64,000 nt of DNA from Fontibacillus puldeungensis (GCF_042678945.1 NZ_JBHTLM010000007.1:124001-188000); one strand, 5' to 3'; shown: positions 54,517 through 63,999, counted from the first letter of the stretch. Translations and numbers: made by a program. The notes: generated from the letters alone by a model not told the origin.

Positions 54517-55851
54517 CTATTTTCGTTTACGCATCATATCAAAGTTAGACACGGGTTGATCTACTTTCAGCTTTATCCGTTGTAGCGGATGTCTTGCGGC
54601 ATCGAGCTCATTTCCTTGCTCATCGTAAATTTTAACGACCTTTTGTTTGAAAAAGGTTCCGCCTGGACCAAAAAATTCAACTTCCTGGCCAGGTTTAAAA
54701 TGGTTCCGCTGCTGGACGACAGCCATTCCGGAGGTTTCATCATATTCCATGACCAGACCGGCAAAATCATATGGAGCCGCCTTCTCTTCGGGCTCGTATA
54801 TATGGTCTTCATGGTCGGGTGTATCATAGAAAAAGCCTGTATTCAGCGGGCGGTTTGCCGCTTTGTTAATCTCTTCGACCCATTCCGGTTTTAGCACATA
54901 ATTTTCGGGGTCCTCCATATATGAATCAATGGCTTGACGGTATACATTAACCACTGTAGCCACATAATGGATCGATTTCATTCTGCCCTCGATCTTGAAG
55001 CTGTCCACCCCGACATCGATCAAGTCCGGAATATGGGAGATCATGCACAAATCTTTCGATCCCATCGTAAAAGCAGCATCATTCTCCTCAAACAGTGGAA
55101 GCTGGGTGACTCCTAATCTGAACTGCTGTAGAACCCGATTATCCTGAGCCTCTTCCTCTGAAACCCACTCTTCCGCTGGCCGACTATCTTCAAAAAGATC
55201 GTATTTCCAACGACACGATTGGCAGCAGCCGCCACGGTTAGAGTCTCTGTCCGTAAAATGATTGGACAATACGCAGCGTCCCGAATATGAGGAGCACATT
55301 GCACCGTGAATAAACGCTTCGATCTCAATGTCGACATGCTTTTTGATCTCTTGAATTTCCTCCAGGCTCGTCTCGCGTCCTAGAACGACACGCGGCAAAC
55401 CTTGGTCCTTCCAGAACTTCACCGCTTGCCAGTTGACCGTCGATTGCTGTGTGCTCAGGTGAACCTCCAGCTCAGGCACGACACGTCGAGCGGTCTCTAT
55501 AATGATCGGATCGGCGACAATGATGGCGGCAATACCGACATCATACAAATTGCGGAGATATTCCTCAATTCCTTCCAAATCCTCGTTGTGTGCATATATA
55601 TTCGTGGCCACAAAAACTTTGGCCCCGTATTTTTTGGCGAATTCGACGCCTTCCCGCATTTCCTCAAAGCTAAAATTATCAGCATTGGAACGAAGGCCAT
55701 ATTTTTGCCCTCCGATGTATACGGCATCCGCCCCGTAGTGTACGGCGAATTTTAGCTTTTCCAAATTGCCCGCTGGCGCGAGCAGTTCTGGCTTCGCCAG
55801 CCGGTTGCGTTTTCCCGTATATTTCGGGATATGTTTCTCCACGGTTTGCAT
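54517..55851 (-). CDS. yrrO: U32-family protein YrrO/TrhP-like (tRNA hydroxylation)
   Basis: A 444-residue member of the peptidase U32 family. Known members TrhP (E. coli) and YrrN/YrrO (B. subtilis) take part in forming 5-hydroxyuridine at the tRNA wobble position rather than proteolysis. The start reads PELLAPAGNLEKLKFAVHYG; the conserved Cys-rich segment is HGAMCSSYSGRC followed by GGCCQSCRW (about 186-215). AGAGGTG precedes the ATG. It follows yrrN by 43 bp. Unlike the partner, it keeps the Cys set. Confidence 0.9.
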   Translation of the reverse strand: MQTVEKHIPKYTGKRNRLAKPELLAPAGNLEKLKFAVHYGADAVYIGGQKYGLRSNADNFSFEEMREGVEFAKKYGAKVFVATNIYAHNEDLEGIEEYLRNLYDVGIAAIIVADPIIIETARRVVPELEVHLSTQQSTVNWQAVKFWKDQGLPRVVLGRETSLEEIQEIKKHVDIEIEAFIHGAMCSSYSGRCVLSNHFTDRDSNRGGCCQSCRWKYDLFEDSRPAEEWVSEEEAQDNRVLQQFRLGVTQLPLFEENDAAFTMGSKDLCMISHIPDLIDVGVDSFKIEGRMKSIHYVATVVNVYRQAIDSYMEDPENYVLKPEWVEEINKAANRPLNTGFFYDTPDHEDHIYEPEEKAAPYDFAGLVMEYDETSGMAVVQQRNHFKPGQEVEFFGPGGTFFKQKVVKIYDEQGNELDAARHPLQRIKLKVDQPVSNFDMMRKRK

Positions 55852-55894
55852 CTTCGTTCACCTCTCGATCTATATTTTCTAGGCCTAAGCCCTC

Positions 55895-56830
55895 TTAGTA
55901 AACCTGTTCCTTGTAATAAAACCCAAAGGTCAGTTCCCGTTCGGGGTCCTGCACCTTACGGATGTTCTCGATCCATGTCTCGTCAAATTCATAGCCTTCT
56001 GGGTCTTTAAAATACGCATCAATTGCCTCGCGGTACGAATGAATGACTAACTCATTATAAGAGATCGACTTCAACAGCGTTTCAATTTTAAAACTGCTTA
56101 CGCCAGCACCCATGAGCAAATGAAGATCCTCGATGATGCATATATCGTCTGAGCTCATGATGTGAGTCCCGTTACGGTCTTCATAAATCGGGAACTTCTC
56201 ATCAGGACGTTCCGCTTCAATCAGAAAAAGCCCGCGTTCCAGGCCCAAATCCTCACCGGGTTTAACCGGCCGCCCTTGGTGGGTCATATAGCTCTGCACT
56301 AAACGGCGCTTGGAATGATAAATATTCGTCATTCCGTGAACCTGTACTTCGGATTCAATCTCCAGGGAAGGGTGCATGCCGGTTAGTTCATCCATATTCA
56401 GCTCGCGCGCAAAAACGACCCGAGTCGCTCCCTTACTACCCCAATAATTGGCGGTAGCATAATTCGTCGATGTCATTTCGGCGTTCCAATGAAGTGCCAG
56501 CTGCGGAGCGGTTTCGCGTACGGTTTGAAGCACGGCGGGATCGCCGAATTCAACCCCATCTACGTCGAAATCCGCCAATTGCTTAATATAGGCTGGCAGA
56601 TCCTTAAGCAGATCGTTCGTCATCAAGTTACCCATGCTTACGTAAATTTTAGCTCCGTGATGGTGGGCCATACGAACCGCTTCTGCAATTTGATCTATCG
56701 AAAAATCCCCGGGCAATCTCATGCCGTATTTTGCTTCGCCGATCAGCGCCGCATCAGCGCCGGCAGCGAAGTAACGCTCCAGTTCCGCAAGCGAACCTGC
56801 AGGAACCATTAGCTCCGTTTTTTTCGTCAT
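55895..56830 (-). CDS. yrrN: U32-family protein YrrN-like (tRNA hydroxylation partner)
   Basis: A 311-residue U32 protein (start ELMVPAGSLAELERYFAAG; motif EVQVHGMTNIYHSKRRLV). It lacks the Cys cluster seen in YrrO, having only one Cys, and probably acts with it in 5-hydroxyuridine formation, as B. subtilis YrrN and YrrO do. It follows mltG by 14 bp. In B. subtilis yrrM (trmR), the methyltransferase using this product, lies between yrrL and yrrN; it is absent here. Confidence 0.88.
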   Translation of the reverse strand: MTKKTELMVPAGSLAELERYFAAGADAALIGEAKYGMRLPGDFSIDQIAEAVRMAHHHGAKIYVSMGNLMTNDLLKDLPAYIKQLADFDVDGVEFGDPAVLQTVRETAPQLALHWNAEMTSTNYATANYWGSKGATRVVFARELNMDELTGMHPSLEIESEVQVHGMTNIYHSKRRLVQSYMTHQGRPVKPGEDLGLERGLFLIEAERPDEKFPIYEDRNGTHIMSSDDICIIEDLHLLMGAGVSSFKIETLLKSISYNELVIHSYREAIDAYFKDPEGYEFDETWIENIRKVQDPERELTFGFYYKEQVY

Positions 56831-56844
56831 TCCTTACACCTCAA

Positions 56845-57897
56845 TTATTTAGCCATGGTCTTGCTCGTTTGAATATTTTTCAAATGCTCTTTATACGTCT
56901 TGGCAAACAAGTGCTCGCCGCTGCCGTCTTTTTTCGTGACATAAAACAGGTAGTCAGACGCTTCCGGCTCTAATGCAGCCTCAATCGATTTCAGGCTTGG
57001 CGAAGCAATGGGTCCCGGAGGAAGTCCCTCGTATAAATACGTATTATACGGACTGTCTACGCTTCTTAAGTCCGAATTCATAAGCCGTTCCTTCGGTTTA
57101 TCCAAAACATATTGAACTGTAGCGTCGATTTCCAGCTTCATGTTTTTATTCAGGCGATTGTAAATCACCCCGGCCACTAATTTGCGTTCAGAATCAACCA
57201 CAACCTCGCGTTCCACCAGTGAAGCGACCGTCATGAGCTCATTCAGACTGAGACCACGTTGCTTTAGCTTTTGGTCAAAATCAGGAATCTCGGCTAACCG
57301 TTTCGACGTTTCCTCAAGCATACGTCCGACGATTTCTTTCTCGCCTGCACCCTTTTTCAGTTCGTAAGTTTCTGGAAACATATATCCTTCCAGGAGAAAC
57401 GTAAGCTTATTATTTGCCGGAAGCTGCTTTAACAAATCATTGTTGATCCCACTCGGATCTTTAGCGAGCTTCAGGAATTGTTCCTTGTTTACATATCCTT
57501 CTTCGGCCAGCTTGTCAGCCATTTGTTTGACAGTGAAACCTTCGGGAATTGTAAAGCGAATCATTTCACCTTTTACAACGTCTCCCGTATTAAGCTTAGC
57601 GATAATTTCAGAATAGGTTACTCCAGGCTTGAATTCGTAGACACCGGCTTGAAACCGACTGCCCTCTGACTTCAGCTTTAGATAGGATTTAAATAAAAAG
57701 GAATTTTTAATAAGTCCCTGATCCTCCAGCAAACTTGCAATCCCAGCGGTACCCGTTCCCGGCTTAATCGTGATTTTTACGGCCTGCTCCGATGCTTTTA
57801 CCGGCTGCGTACCGATATAAACATAAGTCGCGGCAGCCCCAACCACGATTACAATCATAAGAACCACAACGCTAAGCCACTTCAGCCCCTTCTTCAA
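56845..57897 (-). CDS. mltG: Endolytic transglycosylase MltG (YrrL/YceG-like)
   Basis: Membrane-anchored enzyme that cuts nascent glycan strands and sets their length. 350 residues: membrane helix (WLSVVVLMIVIVVGAAATYVY), a LysM-like module (about 40-115), then the catalytic YceG domain with the catalytic Glu in TVASLVEREVVVDSER and the QYVL and SPYNTYLYEGLPPGPI motifs. Start is TTG at 57897 with AAAGGGG at eight bases. Same place as in the B. subtilis operon. Confidence 0.92.
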   Translation of the reverse strand: MKKGLKWLSVVVLMIVIVVGAAATYVYIGTQPVKASEQAVKITIKPGTGTAGIASLLEDQGLIKNSFLFKSYLKLKSEGSRFQAGVYEFKPGVTYSEIIAKLNTGDVVKGEMIRFTIPEGFTVKQMADKLAEEGYVNKEQFLKLAKDPSGINNDLLKQLPANNKLTFLLEGYMFPETYELKKGAGEKEIVGRMLEETSKRLAEIPDFDQKLKQRGLSLNELMTVASLVEREVVVDSERKLVAGVIYNRLNKNMKLEIDATVQYVLDKPKERLMNSDLRSVDSPYNTYLYEGLPPGPIASPSLKSIEAALEPEASDYLFYVTKKDGSGEHLFAKTYKEHLKNIQTSKTMAK

Positions 57898-57987
57898 CAG
57901 CTCAACCCCTTTACAGCAAAAAGAGCGGTGTTATCCCGCCCTTCCCAGACTGATCTATCATGCTCTTCGCAAGATGCTTACGTTCCC

Positions 57988-58290
57988 TTATTCCGGGAAT
58001 GTCAATTCATCGTACAGCTCGGATACGTTCTCCCACTCATCGTCATCATCGATCGTAACCAGTTCCAGGGCTCCATCCTCGGAAGTTAAAATTTTCATAA
58101 TCTCCGGTTCGTCGTCCTTGGACCCGTTTTCTGGACGGAGGACGGCATAAGCCGCCCCTCCTACATCAAATTCCTTCTCTACTCCGTAATAGGAGATTTG
58201 ACCTGACTCATCCTGTAATTCGACAACAGGTCCAAAAGCATCACGTACACGCGATGTCCAAACTACCTTATCCGCCGAATAATCAGTCAT
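57988..58290 (-). CDS. DUF1292 protein (second copy)
   Basis: A 100-residue acidic protein of the DUF1292 (YrzB) family, with the family pattern DESGQISYYGVEKEFDVGG...YAVLRP and a C-terminal DDDEWENVSELYDEL. Function unknown in any organism. The ATG overlaps the stop of the other DUF1292 gene by 4 bp, so the pair is coupled. Probably a tandem duplication with divergence. Confidence 0.88.
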   Translation of the reverse strand: MTDYSADKVVWTSRVRDAFGPVVELQDESGQISYYGVEKEFDVGGAAYAVLRPENGSKDDEPEIMKILTSEDGALELVTIDDDDEWENVSELYDELTFPE

Positions 58291-58601
58291 TTTTCGTCTT
58301 CTCCATCAAATTCGTCGACTAGTGTGTTGAACGTTTCCTCTACGATTTCCCATTCCTCGTCGCTTTCAATCGTGTACAGCTTCAAGTCATCGCCGTCTTC
58401 CTCGTAACGGAATGCGTATACCTCTTCGCTCTCTTCATCTTCGTTCTCACTTGAATCTAGAGGAACGACCATCATATACTTGGCGTCGGAACCGTCAACT
58501 TCGAATTTCATAATGACTTCGAATTCCTCTTCATTGCCCTCTTCGTCGGGAATATAAATAATTTCCGGTTCTTCTTCATTGCCGATACGATCCTTGGACA
58601 T
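58287..58601 (-). CDS. DUF1292 protein (first copy, YrzB-like)
   Basis: A 104-residue, Glu/Asp-rich DUF1292 protein (IIYIPDEEGNEEEFEVIMKF...YMMVVPLDSS...YAFRYEEDGDDLKLYTIESDEEWE). In the position of B. subtilis yrzB between ruvX and mltG. GAGGGTGAT precedes the ATG. It follows ruvX by 12 bp. Confidence 0.88.
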   Translation of the reverse strand: MSKDRIGNEEEPEIIYIPDEEGNEEEFEVIMKFEVDGSDAKYMMVVPLDSSENEDEESEEVYAFRYEEDGDDLKLYTIESDEEWEIVEETFNTLVDEFDGEDEK

Positions 58602-58613
58602 GTGCGATCACCC

Positions 58614-59030
58614 TCACTTTTCACTCTTAGAGTCCAAATAGTTTTGTAAAATTAAGCTTGCGGCCATTTTATCCACGACTCCTTTACGCTTCTTTCGGCT
58701 TAAGTCCGCCTCCAGAAGCGTTCGGTGCGCGGAGACGGTCGTGAGCCGTTCATCCCAAAGATGCACCGGCAAATTCAGCCTATTCCGCAGGTCCTCGGCA
58801 AATGCCATACATATTTCACCACGAGGCCCAATCGTGCCGTTCATATTTTTGGGGAGGCCAACGACGATCTCTTCTACCTCATGCTGCTTCACCAATTCGG
58901 TAAGCCGATCGAATTCCTCGCCCTCCCTGCGGCGTTCAATCACTTCAACGCCCTGGGCCGTCCAGCCGAACGCGTCGCTTACAGCAACTCCAATGCGGCG
59001 GTCCCCGTAATCCAGACCCATTATCTTCAT
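58614..59030 (-). CDS. ruvX: Putative pre-16S rRNA nuclease / RuvX (YqgF family)
   Basis: A 138-residue RNase-H-fold protein (YrrK). Motifs: GLDYGDRRIGVAVSDAFG near the start, EEIVVGLPKNMNGTIGPR, and LWDERLTTVSAHRTL, supplying the acidic metal-binding residues. The family matures the 5' end of 16S rRNA in E. coli and was once proposed as a Holliday-junction resolvase. AGGAG lies five bases before the ATG; the gene follows ireB by 8 bp. Confidence 0.93.
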   Translation of the reverse strand: MKIMGLDYGDRRIGVAVSDAFGWTAQGVEVIERRREGEEFDRLTELVKQHEVEEIVVGLPKNMNGTIGPRGEICMAFAEDLRNRLNLPVHLWDERLTTVSAHRTLLEADLSRKKRKGVVDKMAASLILQNYLDSKSEK

Positions 59031-59038
59031 ACGTACTC

Positions 59039-59299
59039 CTAACGATGACCGGCCATATAAAATCTAACCAGCTCTTCAATCAATTCATCGCGTTCCTTCT
59101 TGCGCACCAAGCTTCTCGCATTGTTGTGACGCGGTATATAAGCCGGGTCCCCCGACAGTAAATAACCGACAATCTGGTTAATCGGGTTATATTCCTTCTC
59201 CTGCAGTGCTCCGTAAACCGTAAGAAGAATTTCCTCGGCTGATGCTTCCTGCTCGTCGCCCTTGACGTTAAACTTGACGGTTTTATCCATGGAGTCCAT
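59039..59299 (-). CDS. ireB: IreB family protein (YrzL, DUF965)
   Basis: An 86-residue cytoplasmic protein. In Enterococcus IreB is phosphorylated at N-terminal Thr residues by the PASTA kinase IreK and affects cell-wall antibiotic tolerance. Here it starts MDSMDKTVKFNVKGDEQEAS and continues YNPINQIVGYLLSGDPAYIPRHNNARSLVRK, the characteristic region. Between alaS (134 bp upstream) and ruvX (8 bp downstream), the usual Firmicute place. Confidence 0.9.
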   Translation of the reverse strand: MDSMDKTVKFNVKGDEQEASAEEILLTVYGALQEKEYNPINQIVGYLLSGDPAYIPRHNNARSLVRKKERDELIEELVRFYMAGHR

Positions 59300-59433
59300 G
59301 ATGACACCTCGCTTCTTCAGACATACGTCAAAATGATCGCAGCTGATTTCCTCTTAGTCTAATCTTACTATACCATATCCTAGGTAACATAAGGAAATTT
59401 TCAGCGAGTCAGTCCCCCATCATCACCGCTCTA

Positions 59434-62058
59434 TTAGCCTTGTGAGGCAACCCATTTCTCAGCCACTTGAAGCGCTTCTTGCAGTTTGCTGGCATCCTTA
59501 CCACCAGCTTGAGCCATATCAGGACGTCCACCGCCTCCGCCTCCGCATACGGCAGCGACTTCCTTAACAAGCTTACCCGCGTGCAAACCACGCTTAACTT
59601 GTTCTGGCGGAATAGCAACTACAAAGTTCACCTTATCTTCAGCCGGAGCCCCCAGCACAAGAACCGCATCCGGCAGCTTCAACTTCAACTCATCGGCTAG
59701 AGTACGGAGTGCTTCCATGCTGCTCGCATCTACTTTGGCAGCAAGTAAACGAGTATTACCAACCGAAACTACTTGGCTGGTCAATTCCCCAGCTTCAATT
59801 GAGCTGAGCTTGCTTTGCAGCGATTCATTCTCCCGCCCAAGCTCTTTAAGCTGTTGATACAACGCCTCGATACGCTTAGGTACGTCACTCACATTGGCCT
59901 TAAGCAGACTAGCAGACTGGTGGAGTAATTCTAGCTGAGCGTCCAGGAAGAGATATGCTCCCCGGCCTGTCACCGCTTCAATCCGGCGAACCCCAGAGCC
60001 GATGCCGCTTTCGCTAACAATTTTAAGCAATCCAATTTCCGCTGTGTTGCTAACATGGCAGCCACCGCACAGCTCCAGGCTGTAATCGCCAGCTTTAACC
60101 ACCCGTACGATATCTCCGTACTTTTCGCCGAACAGCGCCATGGCACCCATAGCCTTAGCTTCGTCAACCGGCTTCAGTTCGGTCGTTACCGGAAGAGCAT
60201 TCCAGATCTGCTCGTTGACGCGGCGTTCGATATTAGCCAACTCCTCTGGCGAAATGCTCCCTAGATGGGAGAAGTCAAACCGCAGACGTTGCGGCTCAAC
60301 CAAAGATCCTGCCTGATTGACATGCTCGCCCAGCGTTTCTTTCAGCGCCTTGTGAAGCAGGTGAGTCGCCGTATGATTTTTGACTGTTTGTCCACGCAGT
60401 TCTTTATTCACAGCCGCCGTTACACTTGCCCCGACCCGAAGCTCACCGGCTCCCACCGTTACTTGATGGACATGCTGGCCATGAGGCGCTTTGAACAAGC
60501 CTTCGACAATCGCATTTCCAGCTTCCCCAGAAATGGTTCCCTGGTCGCTGACTTGACCGCCGCTTTCTGCGTAAAAAGGTGTAACCTCCAGAATGACTTG
60601 TCCCTTTTGCCCTTCGGACAAAACGTCGACAAAAACATCATTTGCAACGATAGCTACAATTTTGGTGGTTACTTCAAGCTCATTATATCCAACGAAGTCT
60701 GTTTTAGTCGTAAAATCTGACAAAACCCCGCCTTGAACCTTCATACTTCCGCTGTCGTGCCGGGCAGCGCGGGCACGTTCACGTTGTTCCTCCATAGCAG
60801 CCTCAAAGCCTTCCCGATCCACCCCAAGCCCATGCTCGGCGGCAAAGTCCTCGGTCAGATCAAGCGGAAAACCATAGGTATCGTAAAGCTTAAATGCATC
60901 GGCCCCACTGATCAGCGAACGGCCCGCTTTCTTGGCCTCAGTGCTAATTTCGGCCAAAATAGCAAGTCCGTCGGTGAGTGTTTCATGGAACCGCTCTTCC
61001 TCCGAGCGAATGACTTTCTCGATAAATTCCCGTTTCGTTACTACATCAGTGTAGTAGGTGCCCATAATGTCACCAACCGTCTCAACCAGTCCGAACATAA
61101 ACGGTTTGTTGAGTCCAATCAATTTTCCATAGCGTACCGCACGGCGAAGTAAACGGCGGATTACGTAGCCACGGCCCTCGTTGGAAGGCAAAACGCCGTC
61201 CGCAACTGCAAAGGCGACTGTCCGAATGTGGTCAGCGATAACCTTCAGTGCTACGTCGACCTCCTCGGTTTCTCCGTAAGTCACTCCGGCCATAGCTGCC
61301 GTTCTGGCAATGATCGGTTGAAACAAATCCGTATCGAAGTTGGAGTTCACATTTTGCAGAATCGAAGCGAAGCGTTCCAGTCCGGCGCCGGTATCAATAT
61401 TTTTGTTAGGAAGCGGCGTGTAACTACCGTCCTTGTTATGATTGAATTGGGAGAACACGAGATTCCAAACCTCGAGGAACCGTTCGTTTTCGCCGCCCGG
61501 CGTACATTCCGGATCGGACAAATCTCCATAAGCGTCACCACGGTCGTAGAAAATTTCCGTACAAGGTCCGCAAGGTCCTTCGCCGATATCCCAGAAGTTA
61601 TCTTCCAGCTTGACGATGCGCTCTGCCGGGATGCCGATTTTTTCGTTCCACAGCTTGAACGCTTCTTCATCCTCCGGATACACCGTAACCGACAAGCGCT
61701 CAGGGTCGAAGCCGATCCATTCCTTGCCCGTCAGAAATTCCCAAGCCCAAGTAATCGCCTCTTCTTTGAAATAATCCCCGATCGAAAAGTTGCCGAGCAT
61801 TTCAAAAAAAGTATGGTGACGGCGGGTTTTCCCTACGTTTTCGATATCATTGGTGCGGATGCATTTTTGCGAATTGGTGAGGCGCGGATTTTCCGGCTTC
61901 ACACGGCCGTCAAAATAAGGCTTAAGCGGTGCCATTCCCGCATTAATCCACAGCAAAGACGGATCATTATGCGGAACCAGCGAGGCGCTAGGTTCGATTT
62001 TATGACCTTTGCTGGCGAAAAACTGCAGCCATTTGGAACGAATTTCACTTGCTTTCAT
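59434..62058 (-). CDS. alaS: Alanyl-tRNA synthetase
   Basis: Charges tRNA-Ala with alanine. The 874-residue protein has the class II catalytic core (about 1-390; MKASEIRSKWLQFFASKGH, SLLWINAGMAPLKPYF), a tRNA-recognition and editing domain (about 400-710) with HTATHLLHKAL and CGGCHV for zinc-dependent hydrolysis of mischarged Ser/Gly, and a C-terminal DHHA1 domain with coiled coil (about 730-874). Usual length. Downstream of a T-box leader and sigma-A promoter. Confidence 0.97.
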   Translation of the reverse strand: MKASEIRSKWLQFFASKGHKIEPSASLVPHNDPSLLWINAGMAPLKPYFDGRVKPENPRLTNSQKCIRTNDIENVGKTRRHHTFFEMLGNFSIGDYFKEEAITWAWEFLTGKEWIGFDPERLSVTVYPEDEEAFKLWNEKIGIPAERIVKLEDNFWDIGEGPCGPCTEIFYDRGDAYGDLSDPECTPGGENERFLEVWNLVFSQFNHNKDGSYTPLPNKNIDTGAGLERFASILQNVNSNFDTDLFQPIIARTAAMAGVTYGETEEVDVALKVIADHIRTVAFAVADGVLPSNEGRGYVIRRLLRRAVRYGKLIGLNKPFMFGLVETVGDIMGTYYTDVVTKREFIEKVIRSEEERFHETLTDGLAILAEISTEAKKAGRSLISGADAFKLYDTYGFPLDLTEDFAAEHGLGVDREGFEAAMEEQRERARAARHDSGSMKVQGGVLSDFTTKTDFVGYNELEVTTKIVAIVANDVFVDVLSEGQKGQVILEVTPFYAESGGQVSDQGTISGEAGNAIVEGLFKAPHGQHVHQVTVGAGELRVGASVTAAVNKELRGQTVKNHTATHLLHKALKETLGEHVNQAGSLVEPQRLRFDFSHLGSISPEELANIERRVNEQIWNALPVTTELKPVDEAKAMGAMALFGEKYGDIVRVVKAGDYSLELCGGCHVSNTAEIGLLKIVSESGIGSGVRRIEAVTGRGAYLFLDAQLELLHQSASLLKANVSDVPKRIEALYQQLKELGRENESLQSKLSSIEAGELTSQVVSVGNTRLLAAKVDASSMEALRTLADELKLKLPDAVLVLGAPAEDKVNFVVAIPPEQVKRGLHAGKLVKEVAAVCGGGGGGRPDMAQAGGKDASKLQEALQVAEKWVASQG

Positions 62059-62126
62059 GTGTTATCCTCCTAAGTCTTATATATTTTGCAGATTGCATAT
62101 GATATTGCAGCTTAAAGCAAAGCACA

Positions 62127-62470
62127 AAAAACGCCCCTGAAAATCAGGGACGATTGAATCGCGGTACCACCCTGGTTATCGCATATTCACTGCAGTTCTC
62201 TAATGGCTGCATAGATTAGCGATCGCCTTGTTGGTTCGGTAACGGGAACCACCCGGTGAATTTGAACTCACACTCCGAAATCAGCTTTCCGCTCGGTCGG
62301 TATTTCGGGTTCTCTCAGCCATCATTTTAAATAGCTAAGAAGCTACTAAAATGAAGGAACACCTTCTCTGGTAAAAATCGGCCACGAACGTACTCTATTT
62401 CATCACCGTTTTACAGCTATAGGCTAAAAGCTTATGCAAGCTTCGCCAAAAGTAATTTCGAACATAACAT
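62127..62470 (-). ncRNA. T-box riboswitch (tRNA-Ala) leader of alaS
   Basis: The T-box core AGGGTGGTACCGCG reads from 62173 down to 62160 on the minus strand. The terminator follows: CGTCCCTGA/TCAGGGGCG then six T (62152-62127). Stem I occupies roughly 62240-62400 and includes the AGTA-like and GGTG segments. A GCU at 62319-62317 in the distal stem is the best candidate for the Ala specifier codon. Uncharged tRNA-Ala would favour read-through into alaS. Confidence 0.9.
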
Positions 62471-62474
62471 TTTT

Positions 62475-62503
62475 AGTATATAAGGCATAAATGTCCCTGT
62501 CAA
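62475..62503 (-). promoter_or_regulatory. Sigma-A promoter of the alaS T-box transcript
   Basis: TTGACA (62503-62498), 17 bases, TATACT (62480-62475) on the minus strand, a near-consensus promoter just before the T-box leader. Confidence 0.8.
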
Positions 62504-62543
62504 TGTGAGCGTCAGGATTCTTATTTCACCCGTTGCAATTTGA

Positions 62544-63611
62544 TTATGCTGTTCTTCGGCGGACATAGTAGGTGTAAAAATGCTGTATGATCACCTTCAT
62601 CACAGCAAAGAAAGGAACCGCCAATATGAGTCCTGGAATTCCGGCGATTTCTCCTCCAACCAACAGTGCAAAAATGATCAGCAGCGGATGAAGATGCAGC
62701 GTTCGCCCAACAACTTGTGGTGAGATGATGTTGCTTTCAATCATTTGGCAGACCATGTTGACTAGCAGAACGAGCAGCACCATTTTCCAGGATATCGTCG
62801 TAGCTACAACCATCGCCGGAGCAGCTCCCAGGAACGGGCCGAGGTAAGGAATAATGTTGCAGATCGCGACAACTCCAGCCATAAGCAACGCAAACGGCAT
62901 ACCAATAATGATGTAGCCAATGTACGCGAGCACTCCGATGATAACACATACGAGCAGCTGCCCCCGTATATAATTGCCAAGCGCCTCATCGATTTCCTTA
63001 AGCAGGTTGATGATCGATTTACGTCGTGATCTAGGCAAATACTGGATGACCAGACGTTCAATCACTTCAAAATCTTTTAGTATGTAGAAAATGAGAAACG
63101 GAATGATAAATGCGTTGAAGACCACTCCAATTGTCGTCCCAATATTGTCTAAAAAGGTCGAAATTCCGTTAGCAAGCCGGTTCTCAAACTGAAAAAACCA
63201 GTTATTCATTCCCATTCGGATACTTCCCGGTAATAAACCGGTGTTCCAGCTGTCCATCATTTGCTGCGTATGCATTGTCAGCTCGGGTAGATGCTCTCCC
63301 AGCTCTTCCAACTGCTCTATAAACATAGGGATGACATTCATTAGTATCACAGAGAGGCTCGTTAAAAATACAGCATAGATAAGCAGTACCGCTGCCGTGC
63401 GTGGTACTTTCCGACCGCCAAGCATTCTGACGACCGGATTCAGCACATAAGAGATGATTAGCGCGATAACAAAAGGGGCAAATACTGCCTTCAGAAATTC
63501 GAATATACGGAAAAACATCGGCCGAAGCAGCCATACAAAGTATAAAATGATGAGACCCAGCAGCAGCCAAACCCCATAACGAAACAGCTTGTTCTTATAA
63601 ACTGGTCCCAC
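62544..63611 (-). CDS. AI-2E family membrane protein (YrrI-like)
   Basis: A 355-residue membrane protein with about eight helices of the AI-2E/UPF0118 family (LIILYFVWLLRPMFF, FVIALIISYVLNPVV, VIIGVLAYIGYIIIGMPF, EIAGIPGLILAVPFFAV). Some family members are Na+/H+ antiporters; an AI-2 role is not general. Start is GTG at 63611 with AAGGAGG eight bases upstream; the frame is open to 63653. Upstream of alaS, as yrrI is in B. subtilis. Confidence 0.88.
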   Translation of the reverse strand: MGPVYKNKLFRYGVWLLLGLIILYFVWLLRPMFFRIFEFLKAVFAPFVIALIISYVLNPVVRMLGGRKVPRTAAVLLIYAVFLTSLSVILMNVIPMFIEQLEELGEHLPELTMHTQQMMDSWNTGLLPGSIRMGMNNWFFQFENRLANGISTFLDNIGTTIGVVFNAFIIPFLIFYILKDFEVIERLVIQYLPRSRRKSIINLLKEIDEALGNYIRGQLLVCVIIGVLAYIGYIIIGMPFALLMAGVVAICNIIPYLGPFLGAAPAMVVATTISWKMVLLVLLVNMVCQMIESNIISPQVVGRTLHLHPLLIIFALLVGGEIAGIPGLILAVPFFAVMKVIIQHFYTYYVRRRTA

Positions 63612-63713
63612 GAACGACTCCTCCTTGCGTGGACTGGTATGAACATTATGCACCGTGAGGGAAAAAAATAATCACCTAAGGTTTACGCCGTGGCAACTAC
63701 TATTAAAGGAATA

Positions 63714-63753
63714 CAAAAAAGCCGCCCCCTATTTTAATAAAATAGAGGACAGC
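63714..63753 (-). terminator. Intrinsic terminator of the zinc-ribbon gene
   Basis: CCTCTATTTTA pairs with AAAATAGGGGG around a short loop, with outer AGC/GCT pairs, followed on the minus strand by six T. About 34 bp past the stop. Confidence 0.75.
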
Positions 63754-63786
63754 TCTATGCATCATCAACCTACAGTCTGAATATCT

Positions 63787-63999
63787 TTAAGAGGAAGCAT
63801 GAATTTGTGGAAAATCTTGAGCTATTTCTTCGCCGAAGAACAAGTCGTCTAGTGAGCTCAAAGTACCGTCTTCTTCCACTTGATAGACCGACATCTTTTC
63901 TCCGTTTACCGTTAGTTCAATAAAGCAGCCCCAGCAATAATATTGATGTGAACCAATCTTGCCGATATCCTTGGAACTGCAATTTGGACATTTCATCAT
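63787..63999 (-). CDS. Small zinc-ribbon protein
   Basis: A 70-residue protein with two Cys pairs (KCPNCSS and YCWGCFIEL) forming a zinc ribbon, followed by an acidic tail (EEDGTLSSLDDLFFGEE). The N-terminus lies at the right window edge (ATG ATG at 63999 and 63996), so the ribosome binding site cannot be seen and a slightly longer protein is possible. Function unknown. Confidence 0.7.
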   Translation of the reverse strand: MMKCPNCSSKDIGKIGSHQYYCWGCFIELTVNGEKMSVYQVEEDGTLSSLDDLFFGEEIAQDFPQIHASS

